Source: Pedobacter duraquae
Lineage (GTDB): Bacteria > Bacteroidota > Bacteroidia > Sphingobacteriales > Sphingobacteriaceae
Reading direction: 5' to 3'
Length of the DNA: 64,000 nucleotides
Assembly (NCBI RefSeq): GCF_004362245.1
Contig: NZ_SNWM01000002.1
Span: forward strand, 992,001-1,056,000
Under the pieces are notes generated by a model. The model was given only the letters and a program-made list of their open reading frames with translations. It was not told the DNA's origin and did not search any database. Of the stretch, positions 9,466 through 18,750 are shown piece by piece; within the stretch, counting starts at the first letter, position 1; each line of letters starts with the position of its first letter. The translations under genes were made by a program, and so were the position numbers.

Positions 9466-10419
9466 GTGTCCTCTTCTATCAATTTACCTGATCTAAAGTT
9501 ATACCGGGCATCGTTATTAAAGGCCGGTGTTGAAATCCCATTGCATGTTGTTCCTACCGAACCCAATGGATTATTAGGCGTACTTCCTGTTCCTGATATT
9601 GATCAATCTGGATGGCCCTGGACCATACAAACCGACGCAGAAGTATTTCAAAAGAAAGCTAACTGGCCTAAAATTACCATTGTTACTCCATCTTATAATC
9701 AAGGTGCATTTCTGGAGCAGACTATCAGGTCTGTGCTACTTCAAAATTATCCAAACCTGGAATACATTGTCATGGATGGTGGCAGTACTGATCATACCAA
9801 AGATATACTTGAAAAGTATAGCCCTTGGATAAGTTACTGGCGAAGCGTAAAAGACAATGGGCAAGGGCACGCCATTAATAAGGGTTTCAGCATCTCATCA
9901 GGTGCTTATTTCGCCTGGATTAACAGTGATGACTTTTATAGCCTCAATGCTTTTAGTGTCGTTATCAACAAATTTTTAGATACAAATGCAGACTTTGTTT
10001 ATGGATATGGGATCAACCGTTATGTTCAGGAACAGCGCGACGAATTAATTAAAGTGGAACGATTTATCGATCGTTTCATCCGGGTATCCAGATTATTTCA
10101 GCCCTCTTGCTTCTGGAAAAAGAGCATCCACCAGCCCATATGGGAAGATTTGCAATGTTCACTTGATTACGAATTATGGCTAAGAATGGTCCATGGTAAG
10201 AAAAAAAGATTGGTCGCAACACCTTTGTCAACTGCAAACGTGCATGATTTGGCGAAGACATCGAACCCGTCAATGGACAGTGCCTGGAGAAATGATCATT
10301 TATTAATCTGCAGCGCATCTGCACATGGCATCGTCAAAAATTGGAATTACCTTATTTTTTCGCAGAAAATCTGGCGGAAGCTGAATCAGTTTGTTCACAT
10401 TTTAACTCATATTTCTTGA
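9466..10419 (+). CDS. GT2-family glycosyltransferase
   Basis: A 317-aa glycosyltransferase with an unusual leader of about 65 residues (rich in Leu and Pro, containing PHLVVPTEPNG-like spacing and WPWTIQT) before the normal GT-A start ITIVTPSYNQGAFLEQ. It then has YIVMDGGSTDHT, INSDDFYS as the metal site, and SLDYELWLRM. The start is GTG at 9466, 13 bases after the previous stop. The last 30 residues are basic and aromatic. It ends in TTGA, shared with the next gene start. Confidence 0.87.
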   Translation: MSSSINLPDLKLYRASLLKAGVEIPLHVVPTEPNGLLGVLPVPDIDQSGWPWTIQTDAEVFQKKANWPKITIVTPSYNQGAFLEQTIRSVLLQNYPNLEYIVMDGGSTDHTKDILEKYSPWISYWRSVKDNGQGHAINKGFSISSGAYFAWINSDDFYSLNAFSVVINKFLDTNADFVYGYGINRYVQEQRDELIKVERFIDRFIRVSRLFQPSCFWKKSIHQPIWEDLQCSLDYELWLRMVHGKKKRLVATPLSTANVHDLAKTSNPSMDSAWRNDHLLICSASAHGIVKNWNYLIFSQKIWRKLNQFVHILTHIS

Positions 10420-11345
10420 CGGGGCGTTATTCATTGCTTGTACCTTGCTTTAATGCAGCGAATTATATAGATCGCTTTTTAATGAATCTATCGCTGCTGG
10501 ATCGTTCATTTGACGAAGTAATATTTTATGATGATGCCAGCACAGATCAAACCAAAAACCTTCTTATGTCTAAGGGGCATAGGGTGATCTCAGGTGAAAA
10601 GAATATGGGCCCGGCGTATGCCAGAAATATGTTAGTAACACATGCGTCACATGATTGGATTCATTTTCATGATATCGATGATGCTATGGTTCCCTCCTAC
10701 CTTACTAAAACCGCTGTCTTAGCGGAGATCGATCAGCACGACGTTATACTTTGCAATGTTGACTGGCGGGACAGACTTACAAACGAGTTGGTAATGAACT
10801 GGAAATACGACAATTCGCAGATCAATCATGATCCGCTAAAATATACAATCTCACATCCTATAGGCGGCATTAATGGCTTATATAGAAAAAGTAAGATTAC
10901 AGAAGTTGGTGGATTTAATAGTGACCTGCGAATATGGGAAGATGCAGATTTACATGTTCGTCTTGCCTCAAAGGCTGTCAGATTCTATGTAATTGAAGAA
11001 GTGCTCAGCATTGCTTTCAGAACGGCTAATTCTGCCAGCAGCGATCAAACCTTAGGTTGGCTAAACAGGCTTAAATTGCTCGAAAACTACCAGCAACAAT
11101 TCACTGAATACGCTATCCAGCAGGAAATCGGACAGCAGGCACAGTCAACAGCCGCAAGGCTCCTCCTCTCTGGCGAAGGTAGAGCGGCCAAAAGAGCATT
11201 GCAGCTAAGTGAAAAATCTGCTGTAAAGGTACCTGTAGCACGTAGCCTGTTATGGCGATTTTTGAAAAATATTTTACCCGGTAGTCTTAGAATAGAACTT
11301 AGATTACTGCATTTGCAGTTTGCATTTAGAAAACATTATCATTAA
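10416..11345 (+). CDS. GT2-like glycosyltransferase
   Basis: A 309-aa GT-A protein: YSLLVPCFNAANYIDRF, FYDDASTDQT, HFHDIDDAMVP as metal-binding site and IWEDADLHVRLA as the acceptor-side motif. The longest open frame starts at ATG 10341, but that would overlap the previous gene by 79 nt and add a stretch without family similarity. TTG 10416 forms a 4-nt TTGA overlap with the upstream stop, a pattern seen repeatedly in this locus, and puts the first strand right at the N-terminus. I therefore prefer 10416. Specific sugar unknown. Confidence 0.82.
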   Translation: MTGRYSLLVPCFNAANYIDRFLMNLSLLDRSFDEVIFYDDASTDQTKNLLMSKGHRVISGEKNMGPAYARNMLVTHASHDWIHFHDIDDAMVPSYLTKTAVLAEIDQHDVILCNVDWRDRLTNELVMNWKYDNSQINHDPLKYTISHPIGGINGLYRKSKITEVGGFNSDLRIWEDADLHVRLASKAVRFYVIEEVLSIAFRTANSASSDQTLGWLNRLKLLENYQQQFTEYAIQQEIGQQAQSTAARLLLSGEGRAAKRALQLSEKSAVKVPVARSLLWRFLKNILPGSLRIELRLLHLQFAFRKHYH

Positions 11346-12576
11346 AACTAGCGCACTTAAATTCGACAGAAAGCTGGAAGGCTTGAGAGGTATATGCGCT
11401 TTTAATGTTGCAATAGCGCATTTATACAGTTTTAATTTTTTTAACCTTAAAAACTATGATTTCCCCAGGTGGCTATCTGTTCTTGATTTTGCCCACGCAG
11501 CCGTCCTGATGTTTTTTCTGTTATCAGGATATGTAATTGGCATTAACCATTTAGATATTCCATTATCCGTAAAAAACCTAAAAACATATTTGATTAAACG
11601 TTTAGTCAGGATATATCCGATTTACTTAATTGCACTCCTGTTATCTATAGCTTGCTTATATCCTTACTTAAATAAGTCTGAACTATTTGGACATTTTTTC
11701 TTTTTGCAAGGTATTTTGCTAAAAAGCTATTCCTCCAACGTCGTGCTCTGGTCTTTGAGTTACGAGGTTATTTACTATCTGATTTTCCCAATACTTTGGC
11801 TTATACATAATCGGATACGCAATTATATGTTTTCGCTCCTTGCGTTTACCATTCTGGCACAATTTATAACTAAAGATCCTACTTTAAATGCCATAATCAC
11901 AGGTGCAGTATTTTGGCAGGCCGGTCTACTTATTTCAATGTTGCGCTCTCAGCAATCACCCCCTGAACAACCTGTTATAAGTTATTTTTTACTACTTTTA
12001 GCTATTACCTCCCTGGATACAGGACGATTTATTTATGATCTTATCATCAAGCATTTATCTACTGGAGAACCGCAACTTGCACCGAATGACCTGCTATTTC
12101 TTCCGGTATGTACGTTACTATTTTTAAGTATTATTCAACAAAAGATCCGATTTAAAAATATAATACAGTGGATAGCCATAATTGGCCCGGCGTTTCAAAT
12201 TTTTCTACTTTATCATTTCAAACACCTGGAAAACCCTAAAACCGGCTGGCTAGTCGGGATAGTCCTTTTTGCATTATCTCTAGCGACCATAGCCTACAAA
12301 ATCGATGTCCGAAAATTTTTAAAATTCGAATTTGCAGGTAAAATATCTTATGCAGTCTATCTTTTTCACTTTCCTATCGCATTTTATCTAAGTGATATGC
12401 TAAGCAAGTACCTATCGGGATTTGTATTAGTTTTTGTTGGGCTGACTGCATGGTCTTGTATCACGCTAGTATCAGCTTTTCTTACTGAACTAAAGTTGCA
12501 ACCGAGGATAAAAGAATACTTTTTAAGAAAGGATAGTATCGCTATAACCTCATCTATCACAAAGCAGACCACGTAA
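11320..12576 (+). CDS. Acyltransferase 3 family membrane protein (O-acyltransferase)
   Basis: A 418-aa integral membrane protein with about ten hydrophobic segments. Near the N-terminus it shows KLEGLRGICAFNVAIAHLY, the R-G...H signature of acyltransferase 3 (OafA/OatA-like) proteins that move acetyl or other acyl groups onto sugars outside the cytoplasm. A later FAGKISYAVYLFHFP is the usual late-family motif. TTG 11320 gives a 26-nt overlap with the preceding gene; no ATG lies before the conserved region. It probably O-acylates the exported glycan. It abuts the next gene through TAATG. Confidence 0.88.
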   Translation: MHLENIIIKTSALKFDRKLEGLRGICAFNVAIAHLYSFNFFNLKNYDFPRWLSVLDFAHAAVLMFFLLSGYVIGINHLDIPLSVKNLKTYLIKRLVRIYPIYLIALLLSIACLYPYLNKSELFGHFFFLQGILLKSYSSNVVLWSLSYEVIYYLIFPILWLIHNRIRNYMFSLLAFTILAQFITKDPTLNAIITGAVFWQAGLLISMLRSQQSPPEQPVISYFLLLLAITSLDTGRFIYDLIIKHLSTGEPQLAPNDLLFLPVCTLLFLSIIQQKIRFKNIIQWIAIIGPAFQIFLLYHFKHLENPKTGWLVGIVLFALSLATIAYKIDVRKFLKFEFAGKISYAVYLFHFPIAFYLSDMLSKYLSGFVLVFVGLTAWSCITLVSAFLTELKLQPRIKEYFLRKDSIAITSSITKQTT

Positions 12577-13724
12577 TGCTAAACTTAGGTAAAACTCTGA
12601 TCAAATATCTCTGGATCCGTTTTTTCACTGGAAATCCATATAAAATCGTAAGATTTGAAGATTTAGCTCAGGTACCTATTGGTGAAGAGGTAGACGTTCC
12701 AGAGTCATATACCTATTTTATAAAAAAGGAACCCGGTGATGTTAGTGTCTTTTTAAAACCAATTAATTGCCTGTATGGAACTCCTGTTTACAGGCATAAA
12801 AACAATCAGGATAGATTTAAAAAGACAGGCATTTTTAAGAATCCAGATAGGATTGTTTTCAGTCTTTCGAACGGATTTGTAATTGGACACACGGGTTTGA
12901 TATATGACGGTATCCACAGAGCATTTATTAACGAATCAACGAAAGATTGGAACACCAATTTAAGTTTATCTCCTTACACCAGGTTACTTAATTTCCCCGG
13001 GCTTGCCACACTTGATGGCATAACCATTTCATTGCTGGCTCCTGGAGCAGAGCTTGGATTTTATCATTTCCTCTTTGAATCACTTTCAAAAATGCACCTG
13101 TTCTCTGATGTAATGGATGTGGCAAATCATATACTTATTAATGGTCCAGAGGCTAGCTGGAAACAAAAATGGCTCGTACGGGCGGGCGTTGATTTGAAAA
13201 GAGTTATTTGGATCGATAGTCATGCGCATTACAAATGTGAACAACTTATATTTACTAATAAGTTGGTGAACGATCAGATGATTAACCAATGGTGCGTAAA
13301 GGGGCTGCGTCAACTATTTTGCGTAGAGAACATTGTTACTGACCCCCTCGCGAGCAGATCGATCTGGATTACAAGACATGGATCCGGATCGCGGGAGATT
13401 ATATGGGAAGATAGATTCCTTCGCCAATTCCCTGACATTGATCGCATTGATCTTTCGATATTGACTGCTGAGGAAACGATAAAAACTATGCAGGAAGCTT
13501 CCGTGGTTATCGCTCCTCATGGTGCAGGCCTAAGTAATATTTATCTCTGCAGGCCTGATACTGAGGTTATAGAATTATATCCTGACAACTATCCTTTTCA
13601 ACCTTGTTATGATCGACTTTCGTCAACCTGCAAACTTAAGCACCGAATTATGTATCTTGATTTTCAGAGTGGCGGAGCAGGATACGAGAAGCTCGTTGAA
13701 CTAATAGAAACATTTCATGTTTAA
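12576..13724 (+). CDS. GT61-family (DUF563) glycosyltransferase
   Basis: A 382-aa protein. The C-terminal third has ITRHGSGSREI and then APHGAGLSNIYLCRPDTEVIELYP, the strongest signature of the GT61/DUF563 family. In the middle, PGAELGFYHFLFESLSKM matches the family's N-terminal lobe. GT61 enzymes transfer pentoses, GlcNAc or other sugars in GT-B fold. ATG 12576 overlaps the previous TAA by one base. The following hexapeptide gene starts 8 nt before this stop. Confidence 0.88.
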   Translation: MLNLGKTLIKYLWIRFFTGNPYKIVRFEDLAQVPIGEEVDVPESYTYFIKKEPGDVSVFLKPINCLYGTPVYRHKNNQDRFKKTGIFKNPDRIVFSLSNGFVIGHTGLIYDGIHRAFINESTKDWNTNLSLSPYTRLLNFPGLATLDGITISLLAPGAELGFYHFLFESLSKMHLFSDVMDVANHILINGPEASWKQKWLVRAGVDLKRVIWIDSHAHYKCEQLIFTNKLVNDQMINQWCVKGLRQLFCVENIVTDPLASRSIWITRHGSGSREIIWEDRFLRQFPDIDRIDLSILTAEETIKTMQEASVVIAPHGAGLSNIYLCRPDTEVIELYPDNYPFQPCYDRLSSTCKLKHRIMYLDFQSGGAGYEKLVELIETFHV

Positions 13725-14250
13725 GCTGATCAATACTTTATACAAAAGCATATTGCGCGCTACCGGAATTAAAATTGGCACGAATGTACAGTTAGAGTTC
13801 GGACAAATATTGGCTCGCGGCTATAGTGGCAAAAAAGGAGATATCGTCTTGAATGACAATTGTCAATTATCAAAAGGTGTTGTACTACGGGCTTATGGGG
13901 GCCATATTTCCATTGGAAGCAATACATTCCTGGGGGAATATGTCTGTATATACGGGCATGGAGATGTCCAAATTGGTGAGAACACGTTAATTGCAATGCA
14001 CACCTGTATATTAAGTTCGAATCATACTATACCGAACAGAAATACCCTTATCAGATCTCAGGGAGATATCAGGTTACCTGTAAAAATTGGGAACGACGTT
14101 TGGCTTGGCGCAGGAGTTAAGATTCTTGGCGGCGTAAGTATTGGAAATGGATGTGTAGTAGGTGCTGGCGCTGTTGTTAACAAAAGCCTACCTGACTATG
14201 CTATTGCAGTTGGTGTACCAGCAAGAGTTATAGGATATCGGAATGGATAA
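13717..14250 (+). CDS. Hexapeptide-repeat acyltransferase (left-handed beta-helix)
   Basis: A 177-aa trimeric acetyltransferase type. Imperfect hexapeptide repeats run through most of the protein (for example ISIGSNTFLGEYVCIYG, VKIGNDVWLGAGVKILGGVSIGNGCVVGAGAVV) and it closes with AVGVPARVIGY, the typical tail of WbbJ/LacA-like enzymes. It would acetylate a sugar hydroxyl or amine using acetyl-CoA in the cytoplasm. The start overlaps the GT61 gene by 8 nt and the end overlaps the next GT2 gene by 8 nt. Confidence 0.9.
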   Translation: MFKLINTLYKSILRATGIKIGTNVQLEFGQILARGYSGKKGDIVLNDNCQLSKGVVLRAYGGHISIGSNTFLGEYVCIYGHGDVQIGENTLIAMHTCILSSNHTIPNRNTLIRSQGDIRLPVKIGNDVWLGAGVKILGGVSIGNGCVVGAGAVVNKSLPDYAIAVGVPARVIGYRNG

Positions 14251-15163
14251 GCTGATTTCGGTTATTATCACGACATTCAATCCTGATTTAGAACGGCTAA
14301 ATCAAACTTTAGCAGCGCTCAAGAATCAAACGCTCTCTGCAGACCAATGGGAACTTATTATAGTTGATAATAACTCATCACCATCCCTTAGTATCCTGAT
14401 AGACTGGCATCCACAGTACACATGTGTTGTAGAGCAATTACAAGGCCTGACTTACGGCAGACTGAAGGGATTCAACCTGGCCGTTGCTGAGCTAATTGTT
14501 ATGGTCGACGATGATAATGTACTTCATCCGGATTATTTAAAACGAGCGAAAGACATTATGGAACAGCAACCAGAACTTGGTGCTATCGGTGGAAAAAGCA
14601 TTCCCATATTTGAATCCCAGCCAAAAGACTGGATAAAAGCCTTTTACCACAATCTCGCCCTGCGCGATTTGGGGAATACCGTAATCTTAAATTCCTGGGA
14701 TCATACCTATCCCGCGACAGCTCCTATTGGGGCGGGAATGATAGTTCGAAAATCGGCATTGAAAAACTATATAGATAAGGTAAATAAAGCGGGAACCGTG
14801 ATCGCTGACCGCAGCGGAAAAATGCTTGGTTCCAGTGGAGATAATGATATTGTTCTTGAAATACTCAAAGCTGGTTGGCAGACTGGCTATTTTCCAGAAC
14901 TTATACTTCATCACCTCATTCCTGATTCAAGGACTACAACCAGTTATTTAGCACGTTTAATTAACCAATCGAATAAATCTTGGATGACGGTGTTGAAAAG
15001 GCATCACATTAACCCATGGCCAGAAATTTCGGTATGGTCTTTACCTTTGAGAAAAATCAAAGCATTTATAACTTACAGCGCATGGAGCAATAAAGTAAAT
15101 TATATCAAATGGCGTGGGGCATGCGGATCTTTTGATGGCTTAGCAACAAAAGATGTTCTCTAA
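14243..15163 (+). CDS. GT2-family glycosyltransferase
   Basis: A 306-aa GT-A glycosyltransferase. It has SVIITTFNPDLERL, IVDNNSSP as the nucleotide strand end, MVDDDNVLHPDYL as metal site, GAGMIVRKSAL, and SSGDNDIVLEILKAGWQ as the catalytic region, an arrangement close to glycosyltransferases of the ExoM/SpsA type. ATG 14243 overlaps the hexapeptide gene by 8 nt. Its donor is unknown. Confidence 0.9.
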   Translation: MDKLISVIITTFNPDLERLNQTLAALKNQTLSADQWELIIVDNNSSPSLSILIDWHPQYTCVVEQLQGLTYGRLKGFNLAVAELIVMVDDDNVLHPDYLKRAKDIMEQQPELGAIGGKSIPIFESQPKDWIKAFYHNLALRDLGNTVILNSWDHTYPATAPIGAGMIVRKSALKNYIDKVNKAGTVIADRSGKMLGSSGDNDIVLEILKAGWQTGYFPELILHHLIPDSRTTTSYLARLINQSNKSWMTVLKRHHINPWPEISVWSLPLRKIKAFITYSAWSNKVNYIKWRGACGSFDGLATKDVL

Positions 15164-16025
15164 AATAAAAAACTCTTTGGCATATCGACTCCCTATACTG
15201 TATCAAAGGTTACTTATCTTTCAAAACTATAAAACATTACGTAAAGAGCGGTCAGATATCAATGTGCTCATGATGACTGGAAAAAACCACATAGACCTGC
15301 TTAAAATTTCAGTTTTATCTATTGCCAGAAACTGGGATAAACTGCCAAAACTGACAATAGTAAGCGACGGGTCTTTATCGCTTCAGCAAATAGAAAAAGT
15401 AATCTCTTTTTGGAAAGGCGAACTCGCAGTACAGAATTGGGCTGACAGTATTGCCTATCATAAAACGAAAAATAGAACATCGATCGCGGCATATGCATCT
15501 GCTAACCCATTCGGAAAAAAAATGGCTGTCATTCTGCACCATGCGGAACTTTATCCCACTATCTGGATTGACAGTGATGTGTTATTTTTCAAAGATCTAA
15601 GTCCGTTTATTCCGGAGTATACTGACGGTATACAGTGTGGCGGATCAGAAGACAATATAGCCGCATACCATGATGAACTTGTCCATAAACTACATACAAA
15701 CACAGCTATGCTTGGTAAGTTTAATGCAGGACTACTCTATGTATCCGGGAAAAACATATATGAAAAATACAAGCTGGATCAGTTGCTTTCAGAAATTCAT
15801 CCACACTATAATTTCCTAACAGAGCAGACTATTTTCGCACATATCGCAAGTCAATCACAGGGAATCATCTGGAAAGAAGATATCATCAGAAACTTTACTT
15901 CAGACAATCAGGATCTCAAGCCTACAAAAATTGGGAACAGCATTGGCAGACATTACCCAAGCAATGTTAGACATCTTATTTGGCGGGACGCATTTTTTAT
16001 CAAAAGCGAAGATGAAAGGCCATAA
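15153..16025 (+). CDS. Putative GT-A glycosyltransferase with DSD motif, family unclear
   Basis: A 290-aa protein. After a basic, possibly membrane-attached N-terminus, NVLMMTGKNHIDLLKISVLSI and KLTIVSDGSL look like the nucleotide half of a GT8-like fold, and IWIDSDVLFFKDLSPF (near residue 138) is a clear DxD metal site. FNAGLLYVSGKN and FLTEQTIFAHIA follow, as in GT8-type proteins where a new-residue loop and acceptor loop come next. I do not recognise the exact family. The gene at 17042 has the same layout and may be a distant relative. Confidence 0.65.
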   Translation: MFSKIKNSLAYRLPILYQRLLIFQNYKTLRKERSDINVLMMTGKNHIDLLKISVLSIARNWDKLPKLTIVSDGSLSLQQIEKVISFWKGELAVQNWADSIAYHKTKNRTSIAAYASANPFGKKMAVILHHAELYPTIWIDSDVLFFKDLSPFIPEYTDGIQCGGSEDNIAAYHDELVHKLHTNTAMLGKFNAGLLYVSGKNIYEKYKLDQLLSEIHPHYNFLTEQTIFAHIASQSQGIIWKEDIIRNFTSDNQDLKPTKIGNSIGRHYPSNVRHLIWRDAFFIKSEDERP

Positions 16026-17058
16026 TGCTATGATTGACTTGCTCCGCTTTTTTGCAGCTTTTATAGTTACCATCTTCCACTTAAATCTGGAATTAGCCCC
16101 AGTAGAAAATTGGTATAGACATGTCATTTCTTATGGTTGGACAGGCTTTCCAATTTTCTTTGTGATCAGCGGTTATTGTATACTTCTGTCTACTTACCAT
16201 TCAAAAGACTGGATAGATTTTAGTCTGAAAAGATTCTTCAGAATTTTTCCCGCTTATTGGGTGAGTTTACTTGTAGTTTTGGCCGCGGCTATCTTTCAGA
16301 AACTTTACACAGGAACTAACTCTGTGCATAACATTCCGCAATCAGCTACTGAGCTATTGGCGAACATTACAATGCTGACAGCACCATTCTCCGCAGTAAA
16401 AACGATGAGCATGGTATATTGGTCACTTACCTGTGAACTACTGTTCTACCTCCTCATAGCAGGAGTATTAATCTTTAGAAAAGGTATTTCTATTTATTTA
16501 CTACTAATAATATCAATTATTTCCTTAATAACCCCCATACAGAAAATAGGCGTACTATTTTTCTTAGATCAATGGCCTGGTTTTAGTCTGGGTATCGTGA
16601 TCTATTATCTCTTACACGGATCGAATCGCGCTGAGCGTGCTTGTTCCCTACTGTTACTAATTATAAGTTTATGTGGCCTTTATCTTAAATTTATCGTTCA
16701 GGGCAACATCGCTTACGCAGTTGCAGCAGTAATTAGTTTTATCCTGATTTTATCAAGCAACTTCCTCGCCATTCGTGAGAATTCTATTTCAAGGCTTGGA
16801 AAATACTCCTACTCGGTATACCTACTTCATGTTCCGATAGGAATTTTCATTTTTAGTCGATTTAGGAATGAATATACCAAAACTAATCTTGCAGCCAACA
16901 TAATCTATGATCTTGTGGTGTATGCCATAATTAGTGTATTTGCTATCCTGATGTTTCAATATGTAGAACGAAAAGGAATAGTTTACGGAAAACTGGTCAG
17001 AGCGGATCTAGGTAAGATCAAAAGAAAATTATATCATAAGCGTGCAGTCGATCATTGA
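16012..17058 (+). CDS. Acyltransferase 3 family membrane protein (O-acyltransferase)
   Basis: A 348-aa membrane protein, second acyltransferase 3 of the locus. MIDLLRFFAAFIVTIFHLNL near the N-terminus has the arginine and histidine of the family signature; about ten hydrophobic segments follow and LGKYSYSVYLLHVPIG is the late motif. The longest frame begins 81 nt earlier inside the previous gene and adds non-family sequence. I choose ATG 16012 (14-nt overlap); ATG 16030, just after the preceding stop, is a possible alternative. Likely role: O-acylation of the polymer on the periplasmic side. Confidence 0.85.
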   Translation: MKGHNAMIDLLRFFAAFIVTIFHLNLELAPVENWYRHVISYGWTGFPIFFVISGYCILLSTYHSKDWIDFSLKRFFRIFPAYWVSLLVVLAAAIFQKLYTGTNSVHNIPQSATELLANITMLTAPFSAVKTMSMVYWSLTCELLFYLLIAGVLIFRKGISIYLLLIISIISLITPIQKIGVLFFLDQWPGFSLGIVIYYLLHGSNRAERACSLLLLIISLCGLYLKFIVQGNIAYAVAAVISFILILSSNFLAIRENSISRLGKYSYSVYLLHVPIGIFIFSRFRNEYTKTNLAANIIYDLVVYAIISVFAILMFQYVERKGIVYGKLVRADLGKIKRKLYHKRAVDH

Positions 17059-17953
17059 CTTCTTATACCGATACCCCAGATCCAGGATAAACATTATCCA
17101 ACGTATGGGAGGTATTAAAATATACCTGAAAATGCAGCGAGGTATGAAACGAATGAAGAAGGCCGCGCTTGCGCTAGAACCTGTTACCTCATACGCAGAT
17201 GGTCTGCCTATTCATTTTCTAACGGGAAAAAATTACCTCTATCAAACACTCTTTTGCATACGCTCATTGGCAAAAACAGCTGGTGCACATTTCAAATTTA
17301 TTCTGATCGACGACGGAACCTTCGATGCCGACTTAACTGAACTTGTGCAAAGACTGCTGCCAAATGCTGAAATCATTAGTGCCGAACTAATCGAGAAAAA
17401 TCTTGCTCAACACATACCACGCTCATGTACTGCATTACTTGAAAAAAGAAAGGTTTATCCCCACATCAGAAAATTAACTGATATACATACATTACCAGGG
17501 AACAGTTGGAAATTAGTTATGGATTCTGATATGATTTTTTGGACTGAGCCAAAAGAAATCCTGTCCTGGATTGAAAAACCAGATTCACCTTTATATATGC
17601 GAGACTGCATGCCATCCTACGGCTATACTGATTTGATTTTGAAAGAATTATCGGGTAAACAGTTGCCGGAATTAGTCAACGTAGGGGTAATAGGCTTGAA
17701 TAGCGATTATATTGAATGGCAGAAAATAGATGAATGGATTAAAATTCTGGAATCCAGGGAAGGTACCTCATATTATCTGGAGCAGGCATTAACAGCGATG
17801 ATCATTGGAGATCGTCCTTCGACTATTCTTGCCGACAACCAATATATTGTGAATCCGGATGAGCAACTGATTAAACATAAGAATGGTATCCTGCATCACT
17901 ATGTGGACCTGTCTAAAAAAGAATATTTTATCGACGTATGGAAGAACATTTAA
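17042..17953 (+). CDS. Putative GT-A glycosyltransferase with DSD motif, family unclear
   Basis: A 303-aa protein. It shows PIHFLTGKNYLYQTLFCIRSL, FKFILIDDGTFDADL, then KLVMDSDMIFWTEPKEIL as metal site, and LVNVGVIGLNSDYI and SYYLEQALTAMI in the acceptor half. The order resembles GT8-type retaining glycosyltransferases, without enough identity for a firm family. It starts with GTG 17042, overlapping the preceding acyltransferase by 17 nt, and ends 16 nt inside the next gene. Confidence 0.65.
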   Translation: MQSIIDFLYRYPRSRINIIQRMGGIKIYLKMQRGMKRMKKAALALEPVTSYADGLPIHFLTGKNYLYQTLFCIRSLAKTAGAHFKFILIDDGTFDADLTELVQRLLPNAEIISAELIEKNLAQHIPRSCTALLEKRKVYPHIRKLTDIHTLPGNSWKLVMDSDMIFWTEPKEILSWIEKPDSPLYMRDCMPSYGYTDLILKELSGKQLPELVNVGVIGLNSDYIEWQKIDEWIKILESREGTSYYLEQALTAMIIGDRPSTILADNQYIVNPDEQLIKHKNGILHHYVDLSKKEYFIDVWKNI

Positions 17954-18741
17954 ATCCTAATCTCATCCAGTCTTTATGGATCGGCGGCCAACTATCTAAC
18001 GTAGAACGTCTTTGTATCCAGTCTTTTATCGATCATGGGCACGAGTTTCATCTTTACGCCTATGAAGAGATAAAAAATGCACCTAAGAATGCTATGATCA
18101 AGGATGCCAGAAGCATCGCTCCCGAAAAAATGATTTTCAGAAATAAAGAAGGTTGGGGCAAGGGATCGGTAACCGGTTTTGCCGACTTGTTCAGGATAAT
18201 GATGGTAAAAAAGAACGGCGGTTGGTGGGTAGATATGGATGTAATATGTCTCAAGCCCTTCAATTTTACAGCTGATGAAGTTTTCTGCACCAGCTACGAA
18301 GGCGAATACGGTTCCCTGATTAACAATTGCGTTTTTAAATCAAAGGCCGACAGCGAATTTCTCGTTAAATGCATGGACTATATATCAGATCTTGATACTA
18401 AAACGATGCCGTTTGGAGCGGCGGGCATTTTTATGTTTCAAAACATAGTTAAAGAATTGGGACTGCAACACCACAGTGTTCCCTACCAAACGTTTAATCC
18501 AATCGGGTGGCGCTTTGTAGGGGAGTTTATTCTTGGAAAAATGTCTCTAAAAAACCGCATTAAAGAATATAGCAGGCCCTTGCTTAAGCCCAACTCCATG
18601 GATGGAAGAAGAATTACCTCAAATGCCCACGCTGTACATTTCTGGAATGAGGTTTGGAATTACAACAAATTTGATAAAAACGGATCTTATCATTCAGATT
18701 GCCTCTTTGAAAGGCTAAAGAAAAAACACAATATTTACTAA
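17938..18741 (+). CDS. GT32-like glycosyltransferase (DXD-containing)
   Basis: A 267-aa glycosyltransferase. LIQSLWIGGQLSNVERLCIQS opens it, GFADLFRIMMVKKNGGWWVDMD gives the nucleotide-sugar site with DMD as metal ligands, and NAHAVHFWNEVWN near the end carries the conserved histidine-tryptophan of the Gly_transf_sug (GT32) class. These usually transfer galactose, mannose or GlcNAc. ATG 17938 lies 16 nt inside the preceding gene. Confidence 0.85.
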   Translation: MEEHLNPNLIQSLWIGGQLSNVERLCIQSFIDHGHEFHLYAYEEIKNAPKNAMIKDARSIAPEKMIFRNKEGWGKGSVTGFADLFRIMMVKKNGGWWVDMDVICLKPFNFTADEVFCTSYEGEYGSLINNCVFKSKADSEFLVKCMDYISDLDTKTMPFGAAGIFMFQNIVKELGLQHHSVPYQTFNPIGWRFVGEFILGKMSLKNRIKEYSRPLLKPNSMDGRRITSNAHAVHFWNEVWNYNKFDKNGSYHSDCLFERLKKKHNIY

Positions 18742-18750
18742 GTATACGAC

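Noticed and set aside
10341..10415. Longer start of the GT2-like gene at ATG 10341.
   Set aside because: It overlaps the previous gene by 79 bases and adds residues without family similarity; the TTGA overlap at 10416 fits the locus better.
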